Source: an uncultured Metabacillus sp. (lineage in GTDB: Bacteria > Bacillota > Bacilli > Bacillales > Bacillaceae). From it: 64,000 nucleotides of DNA. Shown one piece after another: positions 8,976-17,136 of the stretch (position 1 is its first letter; each line of letters begins with the position of its first letter). The notes below the pieces were generated by a model. The model saw nothing but the letters and a program-made list of their open reading frames with translations. It made no database searches and had not been told where the DNA came from. The position numbers and the translations under genes are program-made. Location of the stretch: NCBI RefSeq assembly GCF_947503125.1, contig NZ_CANNCR010000002.1, positions 186,001-250,000 of the forward strand. The letters run 5' to 3'.

Positions 8976-10157
8976 TTGACCGATGCTTTCAAAAAGAACA
9001 GAAGACCTAGAGGATACTTTAACAATAAAGAAAATATAATTAAAGAAATAGCAAGAAGATATGAAAATGGTCTAAAGTTAAACAATAAAACAATGAGAAA
9101 TGAAGATAGTGGACTAATGACTGCTGCAATAAAGCATTTCAACAGTTGGGAAAACGCTATTAGGATAGCTGAATGTGACTACAGTGAAATACAGGAATCT
9201 CAAAAATGGACAAAAGATATAGTAGCAGCATCCCTGATTGACAGGCAGTTAAAGGGATTGGCTTTAAACCCTTCTGTTTTAAAGAATAATGATCATTCTT
9301 TATACAAAGCTTGCTTGAATCATTTTGGAAGCATTAAATCTGCAATTGAGTTTTCTGGACTTAATTATGAAGACACTAAACAAAATCACTCTTGGAGTAA
9401 GGAAAAGGTGATAAATAATTTATTAAAACGTTATCAAAATGGGCTGTCAATGAGTGTTAAAAGCATTAGCTTAGAGAATCCGTCTCTCTACAGTGCCAGT
9501 AAAAGGTTTTTTAAATGCTACAAAAACGCATTGTTAAATTGTGGTTTAACTTATGATGATGTAGGAGAAAGGAAAGATTGGAATAAGGATAAAGTTATAA
9601 TTGAATTGAAAAAGCGATTTAAAAGTGGAAAGCCAATGAGTGTTGATATTTTGTCTAGTGAAGATAGTTCATTATTAAATGCTTGCATTAGATACTTTAA
9701 CACATATAAAGAAGCCATTGAAGCATGTGAACTAAACTATGAAGATATAAGAGAAGACACTGAGCTATCTAGAATATATGGTTTTAAATTTGAAGAATTG
9801 TTAAGATCTATTTTACAAGAGTTGAAACTTACTCACACTAAAGGATTTAATAAGGAAATAAGACCAGATATTGTTTTAAAAAATAATCAATGGATGGACG
9901 CAAAACTATCAGAGCATACAATATTCAACTGTAAGACAATCGAGAAATATGAACCCCACTGTTCTTTATTAACTATTGTATATCTTAGAGGTAATAAGAA
10001 TAGAGTTCAAATGTTAACAAATAAAACAAAAATAATGAGTGTTTATAATTTAATTAAACAAATACCAAAAGGGGAAAGACAGTATTACACGCTACTGGCT
10101 GATAATTTGTGGAGTGAAGCAAATAAACACATAGAATTTAAACCCATTTTAAATTAG
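8976..10157 (+). CDS. Tandem-repeat protein with PD-(D/E)XK-like nuclease domain
   Basis: This 393-residue protein starts at TTG six bases after AGGAGGTGAT. Residues 20-265 are four copies of a module of about 63 residues (W.KE.VI..L..R...G......, then L..A...F.S...A...GL.YED). Each looks like a small DNA-binding helix bundle. The C-terminal 125 residues have FEELLRSIL, RPDIVL and WMDAKLS, the E...PD...DxK layout of a PD-(D/E)XK nuclease. Repeated binding modules plus a nuclease, in a neighbourhood full of intron endonucleases, suggest a free-standing homing endonuclease. The assignment is by pattern only. Confidence 0.6.
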   Translation: MTDAFKKNRRPRGYFNNKENIIKEIARRYENGLKLNNKTMRNEDSGLMTAAIKHFNSWENAIRIAECDYSEIQESQKWTKDIVAASLIDRQLKGLALNPSVLKNNDHSLYKACLNHFGSIKSAIEFSGLNYEDTKQNHSWSKEKVINNLLKRYQNGLSMSVKSISLENPSLYSASKRFFKCYKNALLNCGLTYDDVGERKDWNKDKVIIELKKRFKSGKPMSVDILSSEDSSLLNACIRYFNTYKEAIEACELNYEDIREDTELSRIYGFKFEELLRSILQELKLTHTKGFNKEIRPDIVLKNNQWMDAKLSEHTIFNCKTIEKYEPHCSLLTIVYLRGNKNRVQMLTNKTKIMSVYNLIKQIPKGERQYYTLLADNLWSEANKHIEFKPILN

Positions 10158-10222
10158 AAAGATTTCATTAGGCTGAAAATAAAGATAAACTAACGAATAA
10201 ATTATACATACAAAGGCAGGTG

Positions 10223-10248
10223 ATGAAGCCTCACTCGCAAAGAGGCTT
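10223..10248 (+). promoter_or_regulatory. Leader with sequestered ribosome binding site
   Basis: AAGCCTC at 10226-10232 pairs with GAGGCTT at 10242-10248, and the ribosome binding site of the next gene (AGAGG) lies in the 3' arm. A 12-codon frame starting at ATG 10223 runs across the hairpin and ends overlapping the ATG at 10254, so translation of the leader could open the hairpin. Confidence 0.4.
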
Positions 10249-10253
10249 ACATT

Positions 10254-10586
10254 ATGATTAAAAAACCATTAACAACTGGAATTATCGCTGCATTGTTGCT
10301 GTCAAATGGTGTAATTGCATGGGAATATAAAAATGATTACGATCAATTCAGTAAGAAGTTAAAAGTTAAAACTGAGCAGTATGAAGAATTAAAAGTAAAT
10401 TATACGAATAAATTAGAATTGTTAGATGAAAAAGAAAGTGAGAATAAGAATCAAGCTGAAACAATTAATGGATTGAAAGATGAGAATAATAGTTTAAATG
10501 AAACTGTTACTAAGCAAAAAGAAGATATTGTTAAGCTAAAAGAACAGTTGAGTCAGGCTAGAGACAGGGAGGCAACTTCACCCTAG
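10254..10586 (+). CDS. YorM-like protein, N-terminal part (TM plus coiled coil)
   Basis: This 110-residue frame begins with a Lys-rich end and a hydrophobic segment (residues 6-23), so it is a membrane anchor or signal peptide. A long coiled coil fills residues 28-105 (heptads of Leu, Glu, Lys, Asn). It stops at TAG 10584-10586, only a few bases before a 3D-domain frame begins in the next register. Together the two halves give about 230 residues, the size and domain order I recall for SPbeta YorM. See the frameshift finding. Confidence 0.65.
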   Translation: MIKKPLTTGIIAALLLSNGVIAWEYKNDYDQFSKKLKVKTEQYEELKVNYTNKLELLDEKESENKNQAETINGLKDENNSLNETVTKQKEDIVKLKEQLSQARDREATSP

Positions 10587-10593
10587 TCCTCAA

Positions 10594-10938
10594 GTGAGTA
10601 GAGATGATAGCACTGCTTATAAAACTTTAACAATGAATATATCAGCTTATACATCAAGTTGTAAAGGCTGTTCTGGTCAAACAGCGAGTGGTAAGTGGGT
10701 AACCGATACAATTTACCATAATGGATATCGCATTGTAGCAGCAGACACGTCAATACTTCCGATGTACTCATTGTTAGAAATTGAAGTAAACGGTCAGTCT
10801 TTTAAAGCTATTGTACTTGATAGAGGTGGGGCAATCAAAGGTTATAAGCTTGATCTATTAGTTGATACATACAATAACGCTATTCAATTCGGGAGACAGA
10901 GTGCAACAGTTAAAGTTTTAAGAAAGGGGAAAGGATAA
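10594..10938 (+). CDS. 3D-domain (YorM-like) C-terminal part, probably frameshifted
   Basis: The 114 residues form a 3D/double-psi beta-barrel domain: MNISAYTSSCKGCSGQTASG, GYRIVAADTSILPM, LLEIEVNGQSFKAIVLDRGGAIKG, with conserved aspartates (VAADTS, VLDRGG, LDLLV). These domains occur in cell-wall-active enzymes such as lytic transglycosylases. GTG at 10594 has no ribosome binding site at a useful distance. Read upstream in the same register, the frame stays open into the end of the preceding gene, so this is most likely the second half of one interrupted gene. Confidence 0.65.
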   Translation: MSRDDSTAYKTLTMNISAYTSSCKGCSGQTASGKWVTDTIYHNGYRIVAADTSILPMYSLLEIEVNGQSFKAIVLDRGGAIKGYKLDLLVDTYNNAIQFGRQSATVKVLRKGKG

Positions 10939-11145
10939 ATGCCTAAATATTATACATATGAAATTGGTGACAGAGTTATTGTAAACGACCATGCTAAATC
11001 AGGTATGAAATATGATGTAGGCAAAGAAGGGGTAATTCTAGATACATTAGAAGTCTCACAATATGATTACGAAGTGCTGCTTGATTCAGGATATTTAAGT
11101 CGATTCAAAGAAATTGAATTAAATAAACTTAATATACAGGAGTGA
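10939..11145 (+). CDS. Hypothetical small phage protein
   Basis: Unrecognised 68-residue protein whose ATG overlaps the end of the preceding frame (TAAATG), with AAAGGGGAAAGG upstream. The sequence (YEIGDRVIVNDHAKSGMKYDVGKEGVIL, YEVLLDSGYLSRF) looks like a small SH3/KOW-type beta barrel. The next small gene, also of the FEVGEQV type, may be a distant paralogue. Confidence 0.7.
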   Translation: MPKYYTYEIGDRVIVNDHAKSGMKYDVGKEGVILDTLEVSQYDYEVLLDSGYLSRFKEIELNKLNIQE

Positions 11146-11150
11146 TACAC

Positions 11151-11306
11151 TTGTTTGAAGTAGGTGAACAAGTTCAGTTAGTACATACCAAAGAACCAGG
11201 AAAAGTATTAATGATTGATCATCAACATGAGCAAGCAGAATTAGAATTTCAAGACGGTAGTTACTTTGTATATAACTTTAAACAGATTGAGAAGGTGAAT
11301 GGATGA
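11151..11306 (+). CDS. Hypothetical small beta-barrel-like protein
   Basis: A 51-residue protein starting at TTG 11151, 8 bases after AGGAG. It begins LFEVGEQVQLVHTKEPGKVL and has the same kind of GxxV...G..V..I start as its upstream neighbour. Its TGA overlaps the ATG of the dNMP kinase gene (ATGA), which supports it being a real, coupled gene. Function unknown. Confidence 0.65.
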   Translation: MFEVGEQVQLVHTKEPGKVLMIDHQHEQAELEFQDGSYFVYNFKQIEKVNG

Positions 11307-11827
11307 AAATAGCTCTCATAGCAAAAATGAGAAGTGGTAAGGACACTGTGGCGGACTATCTTTGTGAACAATACGGATTTGATAAATATGCTTTTGGTGA
11401 TGAACTAAAAAGATACTATCATGAATTGTTTGGTGAAACTGAAGCAAAGCCAAGAGAAGGTTATCAATGGTTTGGCCAGACGCTTAGACAACGTGATAGA
11501 GACATATGGGTAAGAAAGTGCTTTGAAAACATTGATAAATTTGATCCTATACATATTGTAGTAAGTGATTTAAGGCAACCAAACGAATATAAAAAGTGTA
11601 AAGCAGAAGGATATACAATAGTCAAAATTGAGTGTGATGATGAGCTTAGGGTAAAAAGAATTATGCAAAAGAATGATCAATTTAATATGAGTAACCTCAA
11701 ACATGATACAGAAATGCACATAGATAAATTTAACTATGATTATATGATAAATAATAACGGTAGTTTGGAAGATTTATACAAACAAGTTGATAGTCTAATA
11801 CAATATGTAGTTGAATATGAAAAATAA
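11303..11827 (+). CDS. Phage deoxynucleoside monophosphate kinase
   Basis: This 174-residue protein has a P-loop at residues 7-14 (AKMRSGKDT) followed by VADYLCEQYGF, the start typical of phage dNMP kinases and related guanylate-kinase-like NMP kinases. DLRQPNEY near residue 95 and the basic CDDELRVKRI segment match the substrate and lid regions of that family. It would phosphorylate dNMPs toward dNTPs and fits with the ribonucleotide reductase and thymidylate synthase genes downstream. Substrate preference cannot be read from the sequence. Confidence 0.78.
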   Translation: MKIALIAKMRSGKDTVADYLCEQYGFDKYAFGDELKRYYHELFGETEAKPREGYQWFGQTLRQRDRDIWVRKCFENIDKFDPIHIVVSDLRQPNEYKKCKAEGYTIVKIECDDELRVKRIMQKNDQFNMSNLKHDTEMHIDKFNYDYMINNNGSLEDLYKQVDSLIQYVVEYEK

Positions 11828-11896
11828 ATATCTATATGTAGTATATGAGATTGTATAAAATGATTGATTTATTTAGAATTAGAAAGGAGGAATTCA

Positions 11897-12643
11897 ATGG
11901 CTTTATCACCAGAAGAGAAACAAAAACGAGCTGAGGAACGTAAGTTAAAGAAGTGGAATGATACACACAAATTGATTGATGGTGTAGATCATAAAATTTG
12001 CAACAGATGTAACGAACATTATCCATCAACAAACGAGCACTTTTATAAAAATGATAAGAATGGCATTGATGGATTGTATCCCTATTGTAAAAAATGTGCA
12101 TTGGAACACTCATACGATTGGAGGGAAAACAATCGAGAGGGCTATCTAGAACAAATTAAACGTAGAAATAGTAAGCCTAAAGCAAGGAAACGTATATATG
12201 AAGCCAATAAGAGAAGACAAGAATCTGGAGAATTTAAAAAATGGCAGCAAGATAATAAAGATAAATTATTTCAATATAGGCTGAATAGAGGGAATAAACG
12301 TCATAAAATTAACAAGCAAGAATGGGAACAATGTAAAGCTTACTTTGATAATTCTTGTGCTTACTGTGGAATTACATATGATGATCATAAAGGGAAATTT
12401 AATGAAGACTTACATAAGGAACATGTTAACGATAAAGGTGCTGATGATTTAAGCAACTGCGTTCCTGCATGTAAGAGATGTAACAGTAAAAAACATATTT
12501 ACAGTTTAGAAGAGTGGTATCCGAGTCAAGAGTTTTATAGTGAAGGGAAACATGAAAAAATCAATAATTGGTTATCTAAGGATTATAAATTATACATAAA
12601 GGAAAAGAAGCCTAGAAAACCGTATACGAGAAAGTCTAGATAA
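11897..12643 (+). CDS. Free-standing HNH endonuclease with zinc ribbon
   Basis: ATG 11897 follows AAAGGAGG, giving 248 residues. An N-terminal ribbon (CNRCNEHYPS...YCKKC, about residues 36-65) is followed by a basic helical linker and an HNH domain near residues 155-205: CAYCGI, KEHVNDKGADDLSNCVPACKRCNSKK, with paired cysteines binding structural zinc. The gene sits between dNMP kinase and a small unknown gene and does not interrupt either, so it is probably a free-standing homing-type nuclease of the phage. Confidence 0.8.
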   Translation: MALSPEEKQKRAEERKLKKWNDTHKLIDGVDHKICNRCNEHYPSTNEHFYKNDKNGIDGLYPYCKKCALEHSYDWRENNREGYLEQIKRRNSKPKARKRIYEANKRRQESGEFKKWQQDNKDKLFQYRLNRGNKRHKINKQEWEQCKAYFDNSCAYCGITYDDHKGKFNEDLHKEHVNDKGADDLSNCVPACKRCNSKKHIYSLEEWYPSQEFYSEGKHEKINNWLSKDYKLYIKEKKPRKPYTRKSR

Positions 12644-12681
12644 GTTAATCGATTTATTTAAAAATAGTGGGAGGAATGAGT

Positions 12682-13092
12682 GTGAGTAAGATGATTGATG
12701 TTGGTTATACAGATTATGAAGCAGACATAATCCTAGAAAGAACTAGTGGAAGAATTAACTTAGAAAATGAATATTCAATGCAAGAGTTGGGTGGCATCTA
12801 TAGAAAATACAAGTCTAACAAAATTAAAAATTATGAAGACTATTTTCCGTTTTACTTTTGGATATTAGACTACTTTGATATGTATAGATGGAAACCTGGA
12901 TTAGTTAAATCTAAAGAAGAAGAGGATATGTTAATTAAACAATATCATGAATACAAAAAGAGTCTAAGTGAAAAGGAGAGAGATCTTATAAGAATAAAAT
13001 ATTTAAATTATCGTGATGAAACTCATAATAAAGGAGAATTTCTATATCCTGCATACTATTGGTGTTTAAAGCAAAGAAATTCAAATAAATAA
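12682..13092 (+). CDS. Hypothetical phage protein
   Basis: Unrecognised 136-residue protein. GTG 12682 lies 7 bases after GGAGG; the earlier ATG 12676 is too close to it. The protein is rich in aromatic residues (YFPFYFWILDYFDMYRW, YPAYYWCL) and charged helices, and looks cytoplasmic. No motif was identified. Confidence 0.65.
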   Translation: MSKMIDVGYTDYEADIILERTSGRINLENEYSMQELGGIYRKYKSNKIKNYEDYFPFYFWILDYFDMYRWKPGLVKSKEEEDMLIKQYHEYKKSLSEKERDLIRIKYLNYRDETHNKGEFLYPAYYWCLKQRNSNK

Positions 13093-13150
13093 TACATATA
13101 AGTTTCAATAAAACATGAATTTTATATAAAGTGAGGTGAAAAACGTAAAA

Positions 13151-13309
13151 ATGGAGTATTTTCTTGAAAATTGGGAACGAGACTACTATGAAGGCAAATT
13201 AATCAAAGAATACCCTGAAAAAGCCAATAGTATCAAGGATTTGAACGATGTGGCATTGATGAACATATATGATTCAGATAATTGGGGTGAATACATAAAA
13301 GAACTTTAG
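13151..13309 (+). CDS. Hypothetical small phage protein
   Basis: A 52-residue frame starting MEYFLENWERDYYEG and ending GEYIKEL. GAGGTGA lies about 12 bases upstream, a little far. It is acidic and fills the gap before the cytosine methyltransferase. It has no known motif. Confidence 0.5.
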   Translation: MEYFLENWERDYYEGKLIKEYPEKANSIKDLNDVALMNIYDSDNWGEYIKEL

Positions 13310-13355
13310 ATAAAAGAATCCTTTTACTCAAATAAATAATATTAGGAGAGATTAA

Positions 13356-14309
13356 ATGACAGAACAGTTAAAAGTATTATCATTGTTTAGTGGAATTGGA
13401 GCATTTGAGGAAGCATTAAATAAATTAAACATAAATTATAATTTGAATAACTACTGTGAGTTTGAACCAACTGCAAGTAAAGCATATTCAATAATACATA
13501 ATGTATCAGAAGATTTGAATTTAGGTGATATAACTAAAGTAGATGAAACAAAACTTGAGAACTTCGATTTAATGACATACGGATTCCCATGCCAGGATAT
13601 TTCTGCTCTAGGTGATATGAAAGGATTTACCGATGAAAAAGGAAACTTAACTCGCAGTGGATTATTCTTTGAAGCTATGAGAATAGCAAAATACAAGAAA
13701 CCTAAATATATGGTTGCTGAGAATGTAAGAATGTTAGCTTCAAAGAAATTTAAAAATGACTTATCTGCGATGCTAAAATTACTAGATGATATTGGTTATA
13801 ATTCATATTGGAAAGTTTTAAACTCTAAAGATTATGGAATCCCACATAGTAGAAATCGGATATATATAATTAGCATTAGAAAAGACATAGATGATGGACA
13901 GTTTGAATTTCCAGCCCCAATTGAATTGACAAAGAAAGCAAGTGATTATTATGATTCATTTGCAAGTGAAGATCATTACTTGCGAGAAAGTGATATGAAA
14001 TATTTAAGCGAATTTAGGTTAAAGAAAAAATACAGTTCATTAAACTCTGATGTTATTGTATGTCAAACAACTAAACAAGGCAATTTAGCTAATCCACAAA
14101 ACTTTGTTAAGGATGAAAAAGGTTATCGAGTTATGACATCTAGGGAGTTATTATCTTTACAAGGATTTAAAAAGTCATATGCAGATAAATTATTACAAAA
14201 TGGAATTACCAAAGAACAAATTGGTAAGTTAAGTGGAAACAGTATTACAGTAGATGTACTCGAACATATATTTAAGAATCTTTTACATACAAATTATACA
14301 ATTAAATGA
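13356..14309 (+). CDS. DNA (cytosine-5) methyltransferase
   Basis: A 317-residue C5 methyltransferase with LFSGIGAFE near residue 10 (motif I, AdoMet), GFPCQDIS near 78 (motif IV with the catalytic Cys), AENVRML near 122 (motif VI), SRNRIYIIS near 165 (motif VIII) and RELLSLQGF plus LSGNSIT at the end (motifs IX-X). The target recognition part between VIII and IX is short, so it is a single-specificity enzyme. No restriction gene is next to it; with the adenine methyltransferase downstream it probably protects phage DNA from host restriction. The start is ATG after TTAGGAGAG. Confidence 0.92.
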   Translation: MTEQLKVLSLFSGIGAFEEALNKLNINYNLNNYCEFEPTASKAYSIIHNVSEDLNLGDITKVDETKLENFDLMTYGFPCQDISALGDMKGFTDEKGNLTRSGLFFEAMRIAKYKKPKYMVAENVRMLASKKFKNDLSAMLKLLDDIGYNSYWKVLNSKDYGIPHSRNRIYIISIRKDIDDGQFEFPAPIELTKKASDYYDSFASEDHYLRESDMKYLSEFRLKKKYSSLNSDVIVCQTTKQGNLANPQNFVKDEKGYRVMTSRELLSLQGFKKSYADKLLQNGITKEQIGKLSGNSITVDVLEHIFKNLLHTNYTIK

Positions 14310-14387
14310 AACGAAAACACTACATACGGTGATTTAGGTATCTAATGCATACTACATATAGATTTAAAACTAAATAAAATTTACATT

Positions 14388-14420
14388 TTATCTTAACATA
14401 AATAAATTAAACTAATATGA
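14388..14420 (+). promoter_or_regulatory. Promoter-like copy of the phage intergenic element
   Basis: TTAACATAAATAAATTAAAC followed by TATGAG has the same layout as the strong promoters at 2519 and 29951 (about 17 bases between the boxes), but a weak -10. It lies directly before the adenine methyltransferase ribosome binding site. Confidence 0.4.
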
Positions 14421-14421
14421 G

Positions 14422-15153
14422 GTGATCGATATAAGATACTTTGGAGGAAAGGCTAGAATTGCAAAGCCTATAGTTGAATATTTAAAGTCGATTAGGGAAG
14501 AAGGTCAGCCGTATATAGAACCATTTGTAGGTGGAGGTTGGGTAATGTCGCTTATGGATGGTGAAAGAATTGCTTGTGATAAACATACATACTTAATTGA
14601 AATGTATAAAGCAATGCAAAATGGTTGGATTCCACCTACTAATCTTACAAAGGAAGAATATGAGTATATTAAAAATAATAGAGATGAAAAACCGTATCTT
14701 ACTGGCTTTGTAGGCTTTGGTTGTAGTTTCGCAGGTAAATGGTTTGGTGGATTCGCTTCAAGTAAAGATAGGAATTATTGTTTAAACGCTCATAATTCCA
14801 TAATGAAGAAGATGGAAACAATGAAAGACGTTAAGTTTTATGATTGTGATTATAAGGAGATAAATCCAAAGGGGTTGTTAGTATATTGTGATCCACCTTA
14901 TCAGGGAACTACTCAATATGGCTTAGTGGGAAACTTTGACTCAAATGAATTTTGGGATGTAGTAAGAGAATGGTCAAAAGAAAATATGGTGGTAGTTAGC
15001 GAATATAACGCACCAGAAGATTTTGTTGAAGTTTGGTCTAAAGATGTTAAAACAGATATAAGAAATAAAGATAATAAAAAAGAACAGCGTATTGAAAAAT
15101 TATTCTTACATAAAAGTAATTTAAAACAAATTATACATAATGAAACAGCTTAA
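14422..15153 (+). CDS. DNA adenine-N6 methyltransferase (Dam/D12 class)
   Basis: A 243-residue enzyme with the D12-class order: IRYFGGKARIAKPI and EPFVGGGWV at the start (AdoMet site) and CDPPYQGT near residue 155 (catalytic DPPY). The GGFASSKDRNY region resembles phage Dam proteins. The reported GTG start sits inside the ribosome binding site GAGGTG; the family usually starts at the RYFGGK segment, so initiation at the ATA a few codons on is possible. No cognate restriction enzyme is present, so it is likely an orphan protective methyltransferase. Confidence 0.88.
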   Translation: MIDIRYFGGKARIAKPIVEYLKSIREEGQPYIEPFVGGGWVMSLMDGERIACDKHTYLIEMYKAMQNGWIPPTNLTKEEYEYIKNNRDEKPYLTGFVGFGCSFAGKWFGGFASSKDRNYCLNAHNSIMKKMETMKDVKFYDCDYKEINPKGLLVYCDPPYQGTTQYGLVGNFDSNEFWDVVREWSKENMVVVSEYNAPEDFVEVWSKDVKTDIRNKDNKKEQRIEKLFLHKSNLKQIIHNETA

Positions 15154-15189
15154 AAGCAATATTTTACATAAACAAATTAAATAAAGTGG

Positions 15190-15915
15190 GTGGGTAATAT
15201 TAAAAATCGCACATTGGTTATTAGTGACATTCATGGCTGCTATGATGAATTTAACAAACTATTAGGAATGGTTAATTACAGTTCATCAACAGATCGATTA
15301 ATACTTCTAGGTGATTACATAGATAGAGGCAAGGATAGCTTAAAAGTTTTAGAGTTTGTCAGAGAGTTAAATAATAAATATGGAGCAATTACACTTAGAG
15401 GAAATCATGATCAAATGTTATTAGATTGGCTTAAAAATCCAATTGAAAACTTATACCATTACATGCAAAACGGTGGAATGGAAACAATTAAATCATTTAT
15501 TCCTGGTGCAGAGAATCAAGTATTATGTTGGGATACATATATGGAATGGGCTAATGAAATTAAATTAGGTTATTGGGAAGAATTTGATTTCTTATCTGAT
15601 TTAGATTACTACTATGAAGATGATAAACATATATACGTACATGCAGGAATTAATCCTAATTTAGCTGACTGGAAGAATACTAATAAGGAAGACTTCATTT
15701 GGATTCGTGAGCCGTTTCTAAATCACAAACACTCACATAGTAAAACTGTAATTCATGGTCATACTCCATGTGTTTACCTACATAAGAAACCGGATATTTA
15801 TTTTAGAGAAGATAAGATTGCTATTGATGGCGCATGTGCTTACGGACACCAGTTAAACTGTCTAGAGATAACGGAAGAAGGATATAAGCAATACCATGTA
15901 AGTAAATTAAAATAA
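15190..15915 (+). CDS. PPP-type metallophosphatase (diadenosine tetraphosphatase/Ser-Thr phosphatase-like)
   Basis: The 241-residue protein shows all PPP metal-binding motifs: SDIHGCYDE near residue 13, LGDYIDRGKDS near 45, LRGNHDQML near 78, YVHAGINPN near 155 and VIHGHTPC near 190. Phage members act as protein phosphatases or ApppA-type hydrolases; the sequence does not tell which. GTG 15190 lies within GTGGGTGGGT; the family normally begins M-K-N-R-T-L-V-I-S-D, which would correspond to an ATT start at 15199. Confidence 0.88.
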   Translation: MGNIKNRTLVISDIHGCYDEFNKLLGMVNYSSSTDRLILLGDYIDRGKDSLKVLEFVRELNNKYGAITLRGNHDQMLLDWLKNPIENLYHYMQNGGMETIKSFIPGAENQVLCWDTYMEWANEIKLGYWEEFDFLSDLDYYYEDDKHIYVHAGINPNLADWKNTNKEDFIWIREPFLNHKHSHSKTVIHGHTPCVYLHKKPDIYFREDKIAIDGACAYGHQLNCLEITEEGYKQYHVSKLK

Positions 15916-15931
15916 TAAGGGGATGGATAAC

Positions 15932-16252
15932 ATGAACAAGTTCTCGATTGGCGAAAAGGTTGTGGTAACAGGTAAGAGTAATATCGGTGTAGTTGAACAG
16001 ATTAAGGAAACTAAATACATATACAAAGATGGACGTACAAATTCTACATACGAATATTTGGTTCAAGTCGGACAAAGCACATATAAAGATTGGTATTCTG
16101 AAAGTAGACTAGGAGTTTATCTGGAACTGAAAGATGAAATTGCAGTAAACAAGGTGTTAATCAACTCATTCCTTAACCGAGACTTAGCTTCTGCTAAACA
16201 TTATGCAAGTGAAAATGTTGAATTGGAGGCACAGATTAATGAAACAAATTAG
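15932..16252 (+). CDS. Hypothetical phage protein
   Basis: Unrecognised 106-residue protein. ATG 15932 is preferred over ATG 15923 because AAGGGGAT precedes it at a proper distance. The N-terminal half (FSIGEKVVVTGKSNIGVVEQI, YEYLVQVGQSTYKDWYSESRLGVYLE) looks like a small KOW/SH3-like barrel; the C-terminal half is helical. It overlaps the next gene by 14 bases. Confidence 0.65.
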   Translation: MNKFSIGEKVVVTGKSNIGVVEQIKETKYIYKDGRTNSTYEYLVQVGQSTYKDWYSESRLGVYLELKDEIAVNKVLINSFLNRDLASAKHYASENVELEAQINETN

Positions 16253-16466
16253 TCTAGAAATACAAGATCAGTATGGTGAAACGATCAAGCAAGAAACAAT
16301 AACCATTAATAATGGTGATAAAATTATCATGCAAGCAAAGGAAGACATTCCACTTGATACAGTGAAGCTAATTCATGAAAGTGTAAGGCATGCATTGACT
16401 GATGAGAGTATAGAACTGGTTACACTTGCTAATTCATTCGAAATTAAAGTATTAAAAGTAAAATAA
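16239..16466 (+). CDS. Hypothetical phage protein
   Basis: ATG 16239 follows GGAGG by 9 bases and lies inside the end of the preceding gene, suggesting coupling. The 75 residues (MKQISLEIQDQYGETIKQ, DIPLDTVKLIHESVRHAL) suggest a compact alpha/beta protein. No known family. Confidence 0.6.
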   Translation: MKQISLEIQDQYGETIKQETITINNGDKIIMQAKEDIPLDTVKLIHESVRHALTDESIELVTLANSFEIKVLKVK

Positions 16467-16475
16467 ATTATCATT

Positions 16476-16495
16476 ATACACTACATTTAGTGTAT
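16476..16495. repeat. Perfect 8-bp inverted repeat
   Basis: ATACACTA, four bases, TAGTGTAT. It has no T-run, so it is not an intrinsic terminator; it could be a small operator or RNA hairpin. A related CACTACAT sequence occurs at 14328. Confidence 0.5.
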
Positions 16496-16572
16496 CAGTT
16501 AGTGAAAACCACTACATATAGACATGAAATTAACATAAAACGAGAGTTTTATTAAAAGGAGAACGATATAGT

Positions 16573-16878
16573 ATGAGATTCCCATATTCAGTTCCAAATG
16601 TAACAGTAATTAAGAATAATGAGCCGGTACGTACAATTGAAACGATGCAATATTTAGATGAACAAGATGATCGTGTTTACCTGAGATGTGCTGAAACAGT
16701 TAAGGAATTTGTCAGAGGACTCACTTGCGATTTAAATTGTCATTACTTAACCTTTGACCAAAACAGAGAAAATGAAGAAACTGATTCATTTGATATTAAA
16801 GATTTAGTTTTAGTCCACATCAATAAAACATTTGACATAAATGGAGTACCAGAATTCGAATACGTATTTTTCAAATAG
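16573..16878 (+). CDS. Hypothetical phage protein
   Basis: A 101-residue protein of unknown function after AAAAGGAGAA and an ATG start. It is acidic, with a paired-cysteine segment (CDLNCHYLTF) near residue 52. It is followed after 15 bases by the next small gene. Confidence 0.6.
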   Translation: MRFPYSVPNVTVIKNNEPVRTIETMQYLDEQDDRVYLRCAETVKEFVRGLTCDLNCHYLTFDQNRENEETDSFDIKDLVLVHINKTFDINGVPEFEYVFFK

Positions 16879-16893
16879 AACAGGAGGACATGA

Positions 16894-17124
16894 GTGAAGA
16901 AATATTTCGTAAGATGTTGCTCTCAGCATAACCAGAACATAACACTTAAAATTGAAGCCGAGAGCAAAAACGCAGCAAAGGAGATAGCCTTCAATATACA
17001 TAAAGTTAAGCAAGTATTTAACATTAGCGAGGAAGTAAAGAGTAAGGGATTTGAGTGGAGGAGAGGACATTCTTCTCCGCATGTAATTAATCGTGATGGG
17101 AAATGTATTACAGTATTTTGTTAA
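16894..17124 (+). CDS. Hypothetical phage protein
   Basis: A 76-residue protein starting at GTG after CAGGAGG. It begins KKYFVRCCSQHNQNITLKIEAESKNAAKEIAF, the pattern of small DpnD/PcfM-like beta-alpha folds (a strand followed by AxxAxxIA), but this is only a resemblance. Confidence 0.6.
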   Translation: MKKYFVRCCSQHNQNITLKIEAESKNAAKEIAFNIHKVKQVFNISEEVKSKGFEWRRGHSSPHVINRDGKCITVFC

Positions 17125-17136
17125 GGAGGTGTAATA

